A stretch of 64,000 nt of DNA from Asparagopsis taxiformis (lineage: Eukaryota; Rhodophyta; Florideophyceae; Bonnemaisoniales; Bonnemaisoniaceae), in assembly GCA_030407315.1 (NCBI GenBank), contig JALQPE010000420.1, forward strand, positions 1 through 64,000, given 5' to 3'. Positions 1 through 12,300 of the stretch are shown here, in pieces. Positions within the stretch are counted from its first letter, which is position 1; each line of letters opens with the position of its first letter. The notes beneath the pieces were generated by a model that did no database searches, was not told where the DNA came from, and saw only the letters and a list, made by a program, of their open reading frames with translations. A program made the position numbers and the translations under genes.

Positions 1-298
1 AATAGCCGCTTGGTCACAGGCTAAAAAGCCTTCCACTATCTGTCCTATCCATCGAATTACCATCGGAGGGTTCGATCCAGGCCTTGAATCACCCATGATG
101 GGTGTGCAACCCGAGAAAATGAAAATGGAACATATTGCGACAGGGAGAGATATCATTCCATGAAAGAGAAGTCTCTTTCGTTTACTTTTTCTAACAAGAT
201 TCTAAACGTCTACAAACCCTATGTCGTCCGTCCGTTTTCATCCCGGAGAGATGTGGATGTGAGGTAAGACGCAGTGGTGATGTTGTGTTGATTCCCAC
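1..298. other. Left edge, no gene recognised
   Basis: No supported coding frame. The stretch ends in a pyrimidine-poor but plausible 3' splice context (TTGATTCCCACAG at about 288-300), directly before the Gly-rich coding-like units, so it may hold intron sequence of a gene that starts outside the window. Confidence 0.25.
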
Positions 299-535
299 AG
301 ACGGAGGTGGAGGAGGTGGGCTACGGAGGAAGCCTGGAGAACTTGTCCGGTACTGACATCTCACATGTTGCCATTAACGGAGGTGGTGGAGGAGGCTATG
401 GTGCAAGCCTGGAGAACATGTGACTCACATCTCGCAGATGTCAGTACCCATGGATGAGAAGAAAAGCATGTTGAGGTGCGGTTCGGATATTCGATCCATT
501 AACGGAGGTGGTGAGGAGGCTATGGTGGAAGCGTG
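299..535 (+). repeat. Three degenerate glycine-rich coding-like units
   Basis: Units beginning near 301, 376 and 497 share an ACGGAGGTGG-type core followed by GGCTATGGTG and an AGCCTGGAGAAC tail. The middle one reads GGGGGGYGASLEN before a stop. The spacing of about 75-120 bp and the frame changes suggest a decayed Gly-rich exon repeat rather than a live gene. Confidence 0.4.
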
Positions 536-837
536 AGAAGAATAGAGTAGTCCTATACCCATGGATCACAAGAAGACGTGTTGGGCTCCTTTTCGAAGCC
601 CATTCGTCTCTTGAATAAATTTAGCACCCAAATCATATACGATTGCCGAGTTTACACCCCCGTATGTCTCGTTGGTAGAAATAGCAGGGGTTCCACCACT
701 CAGCTGGCGGGAAGTAGTTACTGATTATATGAGATATGGCTTAGCTCCCGCCAAAAACCGATAGCTCTGGGCTCAGGTTCTCCAAATGTGGTTATACGAA
801 TGTGTTCTGACAATGCTAGAAGACGAATATCTGCATC

Positions 838-1045
838 CTGATTTGAATTAAAATTTGGGCTATTCTCAAAAACATGCACATGTGAACATGTTTTTGAGAT
901 GGGGGATGTGCCGTACGGCACAATCGACCGCCCAAATCGATGTTTTTTTGCAATATTTTTTCTGCCCGAAATTGTAGAATTTCTGGTCTGGCCAGCAATG
1001 CATCTGAGCTGGACATCCCCATGTCCAGTGGCCGTCCGGATGTCG
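838..1045 (+). repeat. Hairpin-rich repeat, left inverted arm of the methyltransferase-SET unit
   Basis: The reverse complement of this segment matches 4803-5012 closely. It contains a fold-back (CTCAAAAACATG ... CATGTTTTTGAG, 865-898, with CACATGTG in the loop) followed by the perfect palindrome TGCCGTACGGCA (909-920). The outer edge reads CCTGATTTGAATT in both arms. No clear target-site duplication was found outside the arms. Confidence 0.75.
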
Positions 1046-1368
1046 CTCACCTGGTAAGCGTGATGCACCTGTGACAACCTATGTGACTGCAGTCACAGCC
1101 GCCATGGCGGCCGTGCAGTACAACACTCAAAGACAGGGAATCACAATCTTTTTAAAATTTTTCTCTACCACGTATCCGTCACAACCTATTACCTACACCG
1201 GTTACGGGTTTCAAGACCTTTCCAGTGCTGTGTACCCGTATACTCTGTTCCGTTCGATATCAACCAGTGTTCCTCACGAAAGAGTGCAAACGTCACGAGA
1301 TACGTCGTCAAATTTGACTGTCTCGCCGAGCGGTCGCCATCCTGTACCGAATTTCCACTCATTCCATT

Positions 1369-4300
1369 ATGACGAATAAGCGCAGGCGCAACAGCAATCC
1401 GATCGTTGACGACGCAACCGTGCCAATTCTGCGCGAACCCGCTAGCCCTTGGGAGGATTCTAGTGACATGGGTACACGTCGAAACGTAGGTCGCGCCGCC
1501 CGCGAAACTACTCTCGCTGGCAAAGACTTCCTCCGCCCTCTTGCTGGATTTATTCGCCCACTCAAGTTTCGCAGACTTGACGGACAAGCCGGGAGGTTTC
1601 ACATACGCGGACCTTGGCGCTTGGGTTGCGCAGGGCACGGAAGAACAATTTGCGGCGCTGCAAGGTCGACTCAGCATGGCCTTCAGCGGTCGTTCGAAGA
1701 ATGCTGGAGTCGAGGCGGATGTTGCCGAAATCGTCATGGCAGAGATGAACGTTGAGCGAGCCAAGCAGATTGTTCGTCTGGCATTACCGATTGCCGAGTT
1801 TTCAAGACAGGATGAGCGTATCGGGCAATGGGTTGAGCACTGCATCCTTTCTGGGATCGTGCCGCAGACCTTCCTTATTGGATGTAACATGCTTCCTTCG
1901 CCACTACAGGCGCCGCAGCGCGGGGAACCAAGCGCCTTCGTTCTTGCTCCACCGGAAACGTTCGAGGTATTGATGTATTTCCAAGCGTTGTCTATCATCC
2001 GAAATCACAACAAGAACCTGCCGCGTCGCCGAATAGGCGACGCGGCCGAGGAGGGGAACGAAGCCGCACGCGTCCCAGCCCATCGGAAAAGCACTAATCG
2101 AGCTTGTTACGTGGTTCAAGTTTTATACCATGCTTGGACCGATGTGGCCTTCGCCGCAAAGTTTTCCAGCTTCGAAGAGTTGATGGCGCCGTACATCATT
2201 TTCGACAGCAGTGAGCATTGGTTTGACGTGCTCGATGAAGGTCTATTCGCACCGATGGAGCAGAAGCTAGATCTCTACCACGACAAAGCTCCCCTATCTC
2301 ATCCTGATGGATATGGTGGAAAAGTAGAGACAAGAACCAGTGCGCAGCACAGTGCATTTAGGGACCTTGTGAGGAAGTTCTTCGACCGGTTGCAGTTTCT
2401 TATCGTCAACCCGGACCTGTACACCTGGCCGGAGTCCGACCGCTGGGGGCGCTGGAAATATACTTGTCAAGCGGAAATCCGGACAAGCTGCCAGCGTACT
2501 TTGACACCCTCGACGAAGACGTTATGGCTGTCCTCCGCCCGGCACCACAAGCCGCGGACGCAGAAAAGGTCCCCAAGCCGGTTGATGACACTCCCACTCG
2601 TCGCAACACAGGAGGGAGAGGTTTGGTTCCGTCGACAAGACACACAACCAGGCTTCAACTTGGACCTGGGAGGACCAGTCTTACTGCCCAAGGGCCGTCT
2701 CCCCCGTCACCGTCACCCCATGCGACAGAAGAGCAGGAAAGTGAAGGGCAGGCTCTCGCAAAGGACTTTCTTTCGAAAATGAGTCAGTATTGCCGGGTGT
2801 ACGACGTCCCTTTCGAAGATTTGGTCAGTGCCGACGAGAGCCGAGAACACGTGCCCATCACGGGCAACGTTCAGCTCATTCTGACAGATCCGCCCTACAA
2901 TGTTCGTCGTAAGAGGAACGATTCCAACTCTTCGTACGACAGGCTAACTGCAGAAGATATGCAGGCTAGCATCGAAGTGTTTGACGAGCTGTTGCGCCCC
3001 GGTGGCCACGGCATCGTGTTCTGCTCCGTTTTGCAGTTCTACGAATGGTTCCATTACTTGGAAACGTACAAAGGACCGCAGTCAGAAGGCCCAACCGATG
3101 CTGCTGCCAGTGATGACGGGTCGGATGAAGAAGAGGTTACGTCCATGAATTCGGACTCCGAAGCATCGCAGCACAGTGGCGAAGAAAGTGCGGATGAGGA
3201 GGAGGAGGAGGACGAGGAGGAGGAGGACGTCGTTCGGAATTCAGTTTTCTTCGTTGACGAGGTACCTCTGTTGTTTGTCCGACTACCTGGGCACCTCTAT
3301 CAAATGCCGGGGCGGAAGAGGTACCAACGCATGAACATGGCAGAGGTCGCTATCCACTTCTGGAAGCGAGGTGTTCCGTTCAAGACTGGAAGCGAGATGG
3401 TGGCCTATAGGAACCACGGATACATGGACGGCACGTACCCGGCGTGGTGCAACGTCACCATCAATATGCCCGCCATCGATTCGAATGAGATGGTGTGGCG
3501 AACAAGGAGCACAACCGGTGCTACGGTCAGAGTTCGTGCAGAGCAGAAGAGCGTCGCTCTCATGATGGAGTTGATCAGCCAGCATTCACAGCCTGGTGAT
3601 ATTGTTGTCGATCCATTCTCTGGCACTTTCGCAACGGGAAAAGCAGCTATGAGCTTGCCTGAGCACCGTGTTTTCGTCGGCAGTGACATGGACAAATTGT
3701 GTGTGGCACGATCGCTTCCAAAGCTGTGTGCAGTCATGTCACGTGTAATTCTTTCAAACAACACTGACATGAGGGTCACGACAGAAGCGAAACAGAGTGC
3801 TGAGAAGTTCTTGGCGTCCCCCTCTGTCACGATGCGTACGCAGAGGGAACGCAGGATCATCGAACCCCCACCTGGCCTTCCCCTGTACCAGAGGTTCCCG
3901 AAATATATTCGGCAGTACCTCTGGCAGCTGTGCCCAGAGTCGATTGCGTCGCACGAGCACATGGAAAAACCGGTACATTATTGGCCACCTTCCCTGCGCC
4001 GCTGGTTGCAAACTGAAAACCCTCGCGTGATGCGGGCACACGATTGTGTTGCGAAAAAATTGAGCGTTCGACCATCGCTGATTAAGCATCCAAATGCAGG
4101 AAGAGGGCTCTTCGCTGAACAGACATTTAATGTGGCGACGAAGTATGTGCATACTACGGAACTGTTGTGTACTCTGATATGAGCAAGGAGTCGATGAGGT
4201 TCGCGTACGGAGAGGGTCACATGGCGATAACGAAGGAAACATTCTTGATGTATGCCATCAAGCTGTATGCAACAGCGGAGGACGACGAAAACATCGAGCA

Positions 4301-4571
4301 TCCAATTTGGATTGTTCCGGCTCCGTTCTGTTCGGCGCAGTTCATCAACGACCCGCGGTATTTGCGAGGTGAGGACACTCCGGCGGAAGACACCAGGCGG
4401 ATGGCCAACGTCGAGTTTGTCGAGAACTACAGCAGCGGTTCGACGGGGAAGAAGCTCAAGGCGAAGGACCTAGAAAATCCGAAGATCATTGTAGTACGTG
4501 CAATCCGCGATATCCGTCCGGGGCAGGAGCTCTACGTTCATTATGGGACAGCGTTTAGAGCATGGAATTAG
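1369..4571 (+). CDS. DNA amino-methyltransferase fused to a SET domain (frame-broken)
   Basis: Predicted nuclear protein with two methyl-transfer modules. The central module has the catalytic motif TDPPYN (2884-2901) and, about 240 codons later, the SAM-binding motif VDPFSGT (3607-3627). That IV-before-I order is the beta class of bacterial N6-adenine/N4-cytosine DNA methylases. The second Gly of the usual FxGxG is Phe. An acidic run (about 3190-3230) lies between the motifs. The C-terminal SET module runs from GRGLFAEQ (4099) through AYYGTVVYS (4149), FINDPRY and NVEF to GQELYVHYG (about 4521-4547). The 300-residue N-terminal part matches nothing I know. Three frame breaks occur: near 1520-1545, at GGGGG 2445-2449, and at GG 4134-4135. 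One added G closes each of the last two. Inverted repeats flank the gene. The target base and histone substrate cannot be read from sequence. Confidence 0.8.
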
Positions 4572-4802
4572 GGTCACGAAAGATGTTTTCATTTCGACTA
4601 CAAATAAAGCTACGTTCCAGAGTTGAAGTATATCATATAATGCAGCATGTCAGCCACCACCATTAGTCCAGGGTGAAACCTATTGAGCAGTACTCGCCTG
4701 TCAAAAACCAATCGTTCACACTCTAGTGCACTTCGTCCGAGCAGTGAACCTGACTGCTTGGATGCTGTTATGCGTGCAGATGCAAAATACACGACCAAGT
4801 TG

Positions 4803-5012
4803 AAATGGACGCCCGGTGGATGTCCAGCTCAGTTGCATTGCTGTCCGGCCCAGAAATTCTACAATTCAGGGCAGAAAAAATATTGCAAAAAACATCGATT
4901 TGGCGGGTCGATTGTGCCGTACGGCACACCCCCATCTCAAAAACATGTTCACATGTGCATGTTTTTGAGAATAGCCCAAATTTTAATTCAAATCAGGACG
5001 TCTTCCGGACAT
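4803..5012 (-). repeat. Hairpin-rich repeat, right inverted arm
   Basis: Inverted partner of 838-1045, with the palindrome TGCCGTACGGCA at 4915-4926 and the fold-back at 4936-4969. The arm starts about 230 bp after the methyltransferase-SET stop codon, so the arms enclose one gene in about 4.2 kb. Confidence 0.75.
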
Positions 5013-5228
5013 AGGGGTGCTCGCGGCCTAGCTCGACAGCTGTAATTGTACCTCATTAAATACTGTTGATGACTGCCTACCGTATACAATCTGGGCTGTT
5101 GGCGTATTATCCGTACTTGACCTGACCTGAACGTTCATCGCAGACCGTTGTGGTTACCGACACTATACAGCAATCTTTTTGTATCTCGTGCAACTCAATC
5201 GTTCCATCGCTTCCGGGAAAGCTTCATT

Positions 5229-7496
5229 ATGCCGCCGCGTATTGCGAAGAAAGCTCCAAAGCCTCCGGGCCTCCAGAAAACCCGGTCAGCAGCTGCTGTA
5301 TCGAGTGCCCGACAATCCCGTGCGAAGAAGCGGTCTGGGCCTACCGGCAGCATTGAACCGCGGTCCGGTAGTCGCAAGACGGACCGGCGCAGAACTGGGG
5401 ATCCGCAGCGAGAAAGTGAGGAAGGAGGAACGGCGCGGAGAGAGATGGGGCTTGACCGAGGCAAGCGTGCTCGCAGGGACAGTGAACATCATGATGATGA
5501 CATGATAGTGGCTCAAAACATGTTGGAATTGCGGCAGAGTGCTATGGCAAAGGTAGTTCCTCCCGGGTTGGCAGATGCGGAGGTGCTGCAGACGGAGTCC
5601 CAGCCGGGGGTTCCGAGACACTGGAGGCTGTGACCCCCACTGCGCCAACTATGCCGAGTACATCAGCCCCAGCAGGTAATGCAGTCAGGGACCCGAGGAT
5701 AGCGGCAAGGGATGTTGTTTCTGAGCAACGTTCACAGGATGCCAACTATCATCGGCGGTCAGGTGGTACTGAGGGGAGAGAGCAGCCGGAGTGCGGGCCT
5801 CGTCACAACAGACTGTCATTGGTGCCAAATATGCGCGTAACGCCCCCGCGACGTCAGGCTATGGCGATGGAGGACATCATAATCCCGATAGCGTGCGAGA
5901 TGGGGGGACGGTGAGGGCAGAGAGGTTGCATCCGCCGGAATCCATCGATTTAATGGCGAGTCGCATCAATGCGCAGAAGAAGAAGATCGCGGAGCTGGAA
6001 AAAAAGTGTTTAGCCAGGACATAGCAAACAAGGCGCTCACCACGGAGATAGTTGCGTTGGAGGCTAAGGTGAAGACTCTGCAGGCGGAAAATGCCAGCCT
6101 TACTGCAATTGCGAGAACAGGTAGAATCAGTGATCACGGTGGCGGTAAGTCGAAAATACAGAAAGCCATTCCTGTGAAATACCTTGGAGTTCTTAGGGCG
6201 GTTGAGGAAAACCTGACAAAGTGGTGCAAGAACGAGACTATGGAGCTGGACCCTATAGCGGAACAAACGCAGAGACGTTGGACTGGACGTACCATCGAGG
6301 TAGAGCCGGTAGAAGGGGCACTTTGGAGCGAAAACGGTGTAGGATATATTGCTACCCCTCCGGGCTATATCATCAAGAATCTGCAGTGGTATACACCTTC
6401 GTACAGAGACGAGAGTGATCTGCTGAATGACTTGGTGCGACACGTACTGCGTCAAAGTCCGTGGTGTGATGTGTTTTCCGATGAGGAGCAGCGTGTGTGC
6501 TGTCAAGAGGCTGTGGCGGGGAGCAAGGAATTGAAAGTGAAGGTGACGCAGAAACTGTCCGACGTGATGAGTGCACGGAAGCGTAATGCGAGGGACAGAT
6601 TGTTCGGTTCGCTGGGGTACACGAAATTAATGTCTAGATGCACGATGCTGACGACGCGAGCTGAGATGGACGAGCGAGAGGAACAAAAGCGCGAAGCGTC
6701 TGAGAAGCTTTTGAAACGGGAAAGTAACGGTGATTTGGATATGGGGAGGTGGCGAACGGCACCGTTCTCAGAGCTGCGATACAGCAAAGGCATGGTTCCT
6801 GACAGCTTCGAAATGGAAGTGAATGGTGATGCATGGTTTAACAACCGAGTAGCTGTGAATGTGCTGGACATCTTCAGGGGTATTCGATACGACCAGAACA
6901 AGTAATGGACATAGAGACGAGCATACTAACGCTGGCGCGCCTGGATGCTTGGCTAGTGACTACTGTGGAGTGTTTGGATGAACCGAAAGGGAAAGGAGGT
7001 GCACGGCAGAAGGAGTTTACAAGGCGGTACAGTCAATATGTGGGGGTAGCTTTTCAGCAATTAGTTGGTATGGTGGTGTACTGCATGTCTTGTCTCCAAG
7101 GCTCGCAAGCAAGGGAAGAAACGGACGTTGTCGAGAGCGAACAGCGGACTAGTGCACAGTCACGGCATGTGTTTGCAAGCCGTACTGTGACGAGAGAGGC
7201 TGTTGAAGTGTGGCAAAGCGGAGAGGGGTCTGGAATTGTTCATGTCGTTGATGATGTAAACCGCTGCTCATCACTTGTTTCTAGTGTCCGAGGATTGGAT
7301 TCAATCGCATATTACGTCAAACCTCGGTGCTGTAATGGATTGTGTGATTGCGCAAGGACTAATTGGCGCAGAACTTTTCGTCGTTGACCCATATGCTGGA
7401 CACCTGAGTGCAAACCTGAATGTCGAAATCAATGCCCCACAGTATGGGGGCATGGAGCGGCGCCATGCAGCCACTGCTGATAACGGTTTGGCGTAA
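5229..7496 (+). CDS. Basic coiled-coil protein, probable transposon partner gene (frame-broken)
   Basis: No known family recognised. The N-terminus is rich in Lys/Arg/Ser/Pro (ATG at 5229), like a nuclear or DNA-binding tail. A coiled coil follows (about 5960-6100: heptads in INAQKKKIAELEKK and ALEAKVKTLQAENASL), then an acidic/basic mixed domain to about 6900 and a C-terminal part ending at 7496. Frame changes at GGGGG 5606-5610, GGGG 5773-5776 and the A7 run 5999-6005 are each closed by one added base. The last one restores an unbroken heptad pattern, which argues that this is one gene. Another change lies near 6900, where a stop and an ATG overlap. It converges on the transposase gene, whose 3' end is 92 bp away. 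Two convergent genes suggest one two-gene transposon. Confidence 0.5.
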
Positions 7497-7587
7497 TGGA
7501 GGATGGTTGAAATTAGTGCAGTAAATGTGACGTTGACTAGAAGGTTTATCATGTAGTACATTATCAATAGAGTGCTGCGATTTAGAT

Positions 7588-10500
7588 TTATTCTTCTTCA
7601 TTATCATCTGTGAATTGGTAATCAGTGTTGGTGTAGAAGCGGTTGAGATAGAAACGGTGGTCCGACCAGTGCATTTGTTTCGTAAATGGCTTGACTGGAA
7701 AGTTACTTCGTACGATGTGCACGGTGCCAGATATAGTAGATGCAGGAATGAGGTCAAACCAAGGACCACCTGCACTGTGGGATGCAGTGTCATTGCTGTC
7801 AACGGATCCGTTGTCCGGGTCCCATGTGGACCACTTTAAACAAATGCACCCAAGTGATTTTTCCACAGCGGTTTTTGGGGCAAAGCAGGTCATATACTGA
7901 ACGAAAGCGAGTTCTACAGGTTGAAACAGGTTTGGAGACTGCAGGCGTACCAGTGCCAGGACGCGCCCTACCCATATGGTTCTGTAGTCATCGGCAGTTC
8001 CGGAGATGACGACAAAGGAGTACTGCGATCTCTTTGCGGGGCCGAACGATGAAGTTGCAAAGACGCGCTGCTGCTTGTGCCTCGACACGTTTGTGGGGCG
8101 AAGCATGCCACTGTGCGGGTCAAAGTCGTCGGCATCTGGGACGTACCCTCCCATGACGTAGGCGGACTTTACCACGGTGACGGAAATGTCCATGTCATGT
8201 ATTGGAGGGCCTTCTGCCGTGGCGCGCAGTCTAGCGAGGGTGAGGAACGCTTGTGCAGCTGTGTCACCGAGTTGCTGGAATAGCGTTATGGTGCCAGACG
8301 GGAACGAGGAGTTGTGCAGAGGCAAAAGAGTGGCAGGATCGGGCTGTCCGTCGATATCTGCAACGAGGAGGGTTGCATCGGGCAGCAGGGAGGCAAAGTC
8401 GTGCAGTGCAACGGTGAATCCGTCGCGAACGAGTACTGCACCGTCTGTGGGCGATATCATGCGTGGGTTTCCCAATGTGTTTGATGGGGTGTGACCAGTT
8501 GGAGTGGCCAAGGAGAATTCCATGTGGCGAATAGTCTCTTCCATGGCTGTGGAGCGCCTTCGAGAGGTTTTCCTATAACTCTGTTTGAACAGAAGATGCG
8601 AGTGTTCGTAGGGGCCTGCATCATGTGTTCCAGGGCGCCATATCTCTGCAAGTCACCGGGAAGATGGTCTAGAAGATGGAACTTGAAAGTTTTGAGACCT
8701 GTGGTGTGGAATGGGCCGAGGGTGGAGAGCATTGATTGTTTGAAATAGGAAATGGAGTTCTGGAGGCTTTCTAGTTCGGCGGCAGTCCAGTGCTTGATGC
8801 GACCGCGTTTCATGACCCATGCGACGAGGTCAGAGTATTGCGTGCAGATGGAAGTGAGGGGGGCTGTATCTACTTCGTCACAGCATGTGTCAATGAATGC
8901 TGCGATGAAAGGGAACACCATGTCGACATGGTGATAGTCTTTGGCTGCGAGCATGCCGCGTATGCCGTCCTCCGTGAAGAGGCCGTTCAAATTGGTGCCC
9001 TTCTCACCCTTGGAGAAGTCGACATGAAGACCGGTGATGTAGTAGTCGCGTTCGATAGCGGACAGAATGCTGTTTGAGCCGGCGAGGATGGATTTTTCAC
9101 CTTCTTGAAGGTGCGAGGTGTCCCGGAATGGGAGGCAGTGGTGGTGGTGAGGTCTGGGGAGCTGAGGCGGTGGACAATGCACTGTTTGATGAGCTTTGAG
9201 ATGCCGAGGTGGAGATTGTGCAGAGGCTCGAAGGAGAAAATGTTGTAGGGGTCTAGGGGACTGTTGGTGGGTAAAAGAGCGGTCGATTCGAGGACAGAGT
9301 GTTGTTCGAGGAGGGAGAGAGCTTCGAGCGGAGCAGTTGTATGCTCCTGAGCGCTCTCTTGGCGTGCAGAGCGTGTATCATCGAGGGAGCGGGGCTGGTG
9401 TGGCGCGGTGGATTCAAGTTGAGTGGCGGGGATGTAGCAGCGGTGGCAGGGATGTGTGGTGGTAGTGCTGTTGCGAGTGCATGACAGCTCTTTGGCCTCT
9501 GGAAAAGTCGCAGCAATAATTGGCTAGGATGGGAAAGCATTGGCGGGCAGTTGCAGTGGAGTCTGTGCAGGGGAACCCGGAAGAGAACGCGGTGGATAGG
9601 GACGAAAACACTTTTTCGAGTGCTTTATGAAGAATATCAATTTTGCGAGCGCGACTAGCAGAACTAGAGGTTGTCGGCATTTCATCACCGAACAAGGCGT
9701 TGGACGAAGGGTTAACAATGTACGGAAGATACCCGACGATGGTGAGGCCGGTACGGATGCAGTGGCGACGGAGGGGGGCGGAGAAGTTGAGCAGTGTGAC
9801 GTGTATGGGGTATGCGACGATTGCGGAGCTCTTGAGGCTTGTGCTGCTCTTGTCGGAGTACACTTGGAGGAGGCCGGCAAAGGAGGAAGCGGTGGGATCA
9901 TTTTCCTCTGCCCATACGACCTGTGGATCTTCCGAGAGCTGCACGCGCTGTCTAGTAACCTGGTGCAGCGTTTTTCGCGAATTCTGTGTGTAGGGGATGA
10001 GAAAATATTGCGGTGCCGTCTGGGGCGGTCTGTGGGGAGGGGTGGAAGAGAGTATTTTGGTCGTTAGCCAGTGCTAACTGCCTGCGGAGCATGTCGACTG
10101 GGTCGCGGAGGTACAGCTGTGCCGAGTACTTACCAGTTTTGTCTGGAATGATGTGGCTCTTGTAACCTTCGGTGCGGAAATGTGTTTCGACCATGGAAGC
10201 GGTAACGTGGCGACATTCTTCTACGGTGCGAACGGCGCTGTTGAACTTTTCTAGGGAGAATGCGGGGTCTTGTAGGATGGTGATGACTTCGCTCACGCGG
10301 CCAGCGCCGGCCTTGTACTCGAGGGTTGTGAGACTGGCGGCGAGGGATTGCACGAGGAGGTCTGCGCGGGAGGGGGTTGAGGTTGGTGGCAGTGAGAGCG
10401 TCACAGGGTGAGTCGCTGGAGGAAGCACGACCAGATTCTGGGTCTGGGGAGCTGGGTTGCGGGGAATCATGGTCGCCGTTTCGAGCAGGCTCATGGGTGA

Positions 10501-10630
10501 CGGCAGGGACACGAGCGTTGTTGAAATGTTGGGGAGAGGGGTTGAAACGGTAGCGACACGTTCGCTCATGCAGCGCGAGCGCATAAGCATCTACGCAGTA
10601 GTAGAAGCATCCTTCATACTTGCATTCCAT
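7588..10630 (-). CDS. Plavaka/KDZ-like DDE transposase (frame-broken)
   Basis: Cut-and-paste transposase of the Plavaka/KDZ/Tnp2-related group. In order on the minus strand: an N-terminal C2HC finger (CX4C...HX3C, from 10630); a segment with YLRDPVDMLRRQLAL (about 10110); the first catalytic region VYSDKSSTSLKSS (Asp at about 9854) followed by IVGYLP; the conserved EPLHNLHLGISKLIK block (about 9190-9235); and the C-terminal KFHLLDHLPGDLQRYG (about 8680-8640) with a PYEHSHLLFKQSYRKTS continuation. The gene is split over several frames. At 8611-8614 (GGGG on the plus strand) one added base joins the last two parts. Length (about 1000 codons) fits the family. The N-terminal third is Pro/Ser-rich and poorly defined. 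Whether it is active cannot be judged while the frame breaks are unverified. Confidence 0.75.
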
Positions 10631-11232
10631 GTCGAGTTTTGACGCAAAAGGGAGGATTGCGAGCTGAACAGGGGAGACTGTGCCGTCCAGATGCGACCAA
10701 TTTTATTTTGTGGTGCTTTCGAGACTTGGAATGTAACGTGTTCGTTCGTAGTTTTTGGGTAGTAGTTTTGTGCTCACTCCAGCTGACATCCCAACGGTGG
10801 AATTTAACCGAGAGTTCAATCATTTCCAACTGTTACATCACATTGCGTGCTGGAAACGTGTGCATGGAAGGACGAACGACCGCCCTGGGAGATGAATTTT
10901 CAATTAATTCATTACTAATAATAAACTTTTTTATTTCCAAACTTCGTGGAATCTGAATGTGCTTTACAGCGGATATGCCACGGACCATGTAAGGAAAGCA
11001 AATGGATTCTCATATATATGATTATATGTTTATATTCGTTGTTCTCGATCCGGATCTCATTGTTGGGGCGAATCAGAGACCATGGCTTGGGCCATACTCA
11101 ATCTCACTGCCGGCGATGATTTCGAGTATGCACAGCAAGACTTAAGCGGACGCTGAAAGCTGTCCGGTCGACGCCGCAGGCTCCACTCCGCCCTCATCAC
11201 CGACTGAGATTCTTTGACCGCCTTTGCTTTGT
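10631..11232. other. Intergenic, nothing recognised
   Basis: AT-rich stretch (TAATAATAAAC near 10917) upstream of the transposase gene. I see no TIR with a target-site duplication here that would mark the end of the transposon. Confidence 0.3.
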
Positions 11233-11720
11233 TTAGTGTAGAGGATGGACGAAGGTACGTGCGCGAATCTTGAGGGTATGCATTGAGGGAAGCGTGGGTT
11301 TGAGTCTGACTATTTCCGTTGATGCGATATTTTTCCTTGAAGCCTTTGACTCATGGTGTGTATTGAGCGGAGGATGGAAGAGAGGTACGTGAAGTTTTGA
11401 AAGTATGCTGTGAGGGAAGGTTGGTTTTGAGTCTCTGACTGTTGTGGTGATTCCGATGTTGTGTAGATGATGCAGGAATGTTGATGACAGAAGGTAAGTT
11501 TCACTGAGCACCAAGACTTGTTTTGCGAAGATATGGACTGCTGACTTTGATTATTCATTGCAAGGTTTGGATCATGGTTTGTATTTGTGTAGGATGGATG
11601 ATTCAGTCATCCTCTCGGAGAGGTAAGTAAGGGAGTTTCTAGGATATCTGTCGTGGTAAGCGTTGCTTTTGAATCTGACTGTTGGGGTTGATGTTTTGTA
11701 TGTGATGCAGGAGTGGTGAA
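11233..11720. repeat. Three degenerate units of about 120-200 bp
   Basis: Units near 11240, 11365 and 11585 share, in order, GAGGATGGA, GAGGTACGTG or GAGAGGTAAGT, a (T/G)GAGGGAAG core, GGTTTTGAGTCT and CTGACTGTTG. Two units end in GATGCAGGA. The GTAAGT and TGCAG elements look like 5' and 3' splice sites, so the array could be duplicated exon/intron modules, but no long frame supports it. Confidence 0.4.
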
Positions 11721-12065
11721 GCAGGAACGGCAGGACTGAAGGAGAGTGAAGAAGGGATGTAGGAAGATGGGGAATGAAGCTGTGAGGTGTTTCTGGTATG
11801 GTATATATTTTGGGGCATACGATAGAAGTGAGAGTGCGTTTCAAGTGGTGTAAGATTTTGCTGACAATGTTCATGTTTGATGTCTTGATGATTTAATGGG
11901 CTGGGGTGGTGTCGAGGAAAGCGGGGATGGTATTGAGAAGAAGCGTATTTTTTGTAATCTAGGTCGTGAGGGTTCTTGAAGTATGTGCGGATGGTGGTGC
12001 ATGGCGTTCGGATGGTAGGGAGAACGTGATAGTGAGGGAGATGGGTGATCGACGATATGCTGACA

Positions 12066-12205
12066 GGTATTTTGTATTCTGGCTGGATACGTATTTCGTA
12101 TTCTGGCTGGATACATATTCCGTATTTTGCTGGATACGTATTCCTATTCTAACCGCGTATTTATTTCCTATTCTGACCAGATATGTATTCCCTATTCTAG
12201 AGAGA
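12066..12205. repeat. Degenerate short tandem repeat
   Basis: Four to five imperfect copies of a unit of about 30 bp built on GTATTCTGGCTGGATAC, decaying towards the right. It lies about 100 bp before the 43-bp repeat arm. Confidence 0.5.
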
Positions 12206-12300
12206 CGTATTGTATACGAGCAGTTTCCTAAATGAGAGAATAAAATACGGTCCGATATGGGCCCTGAATTTACCATCCGCTGTAATTTCCTCCCCTCCCG

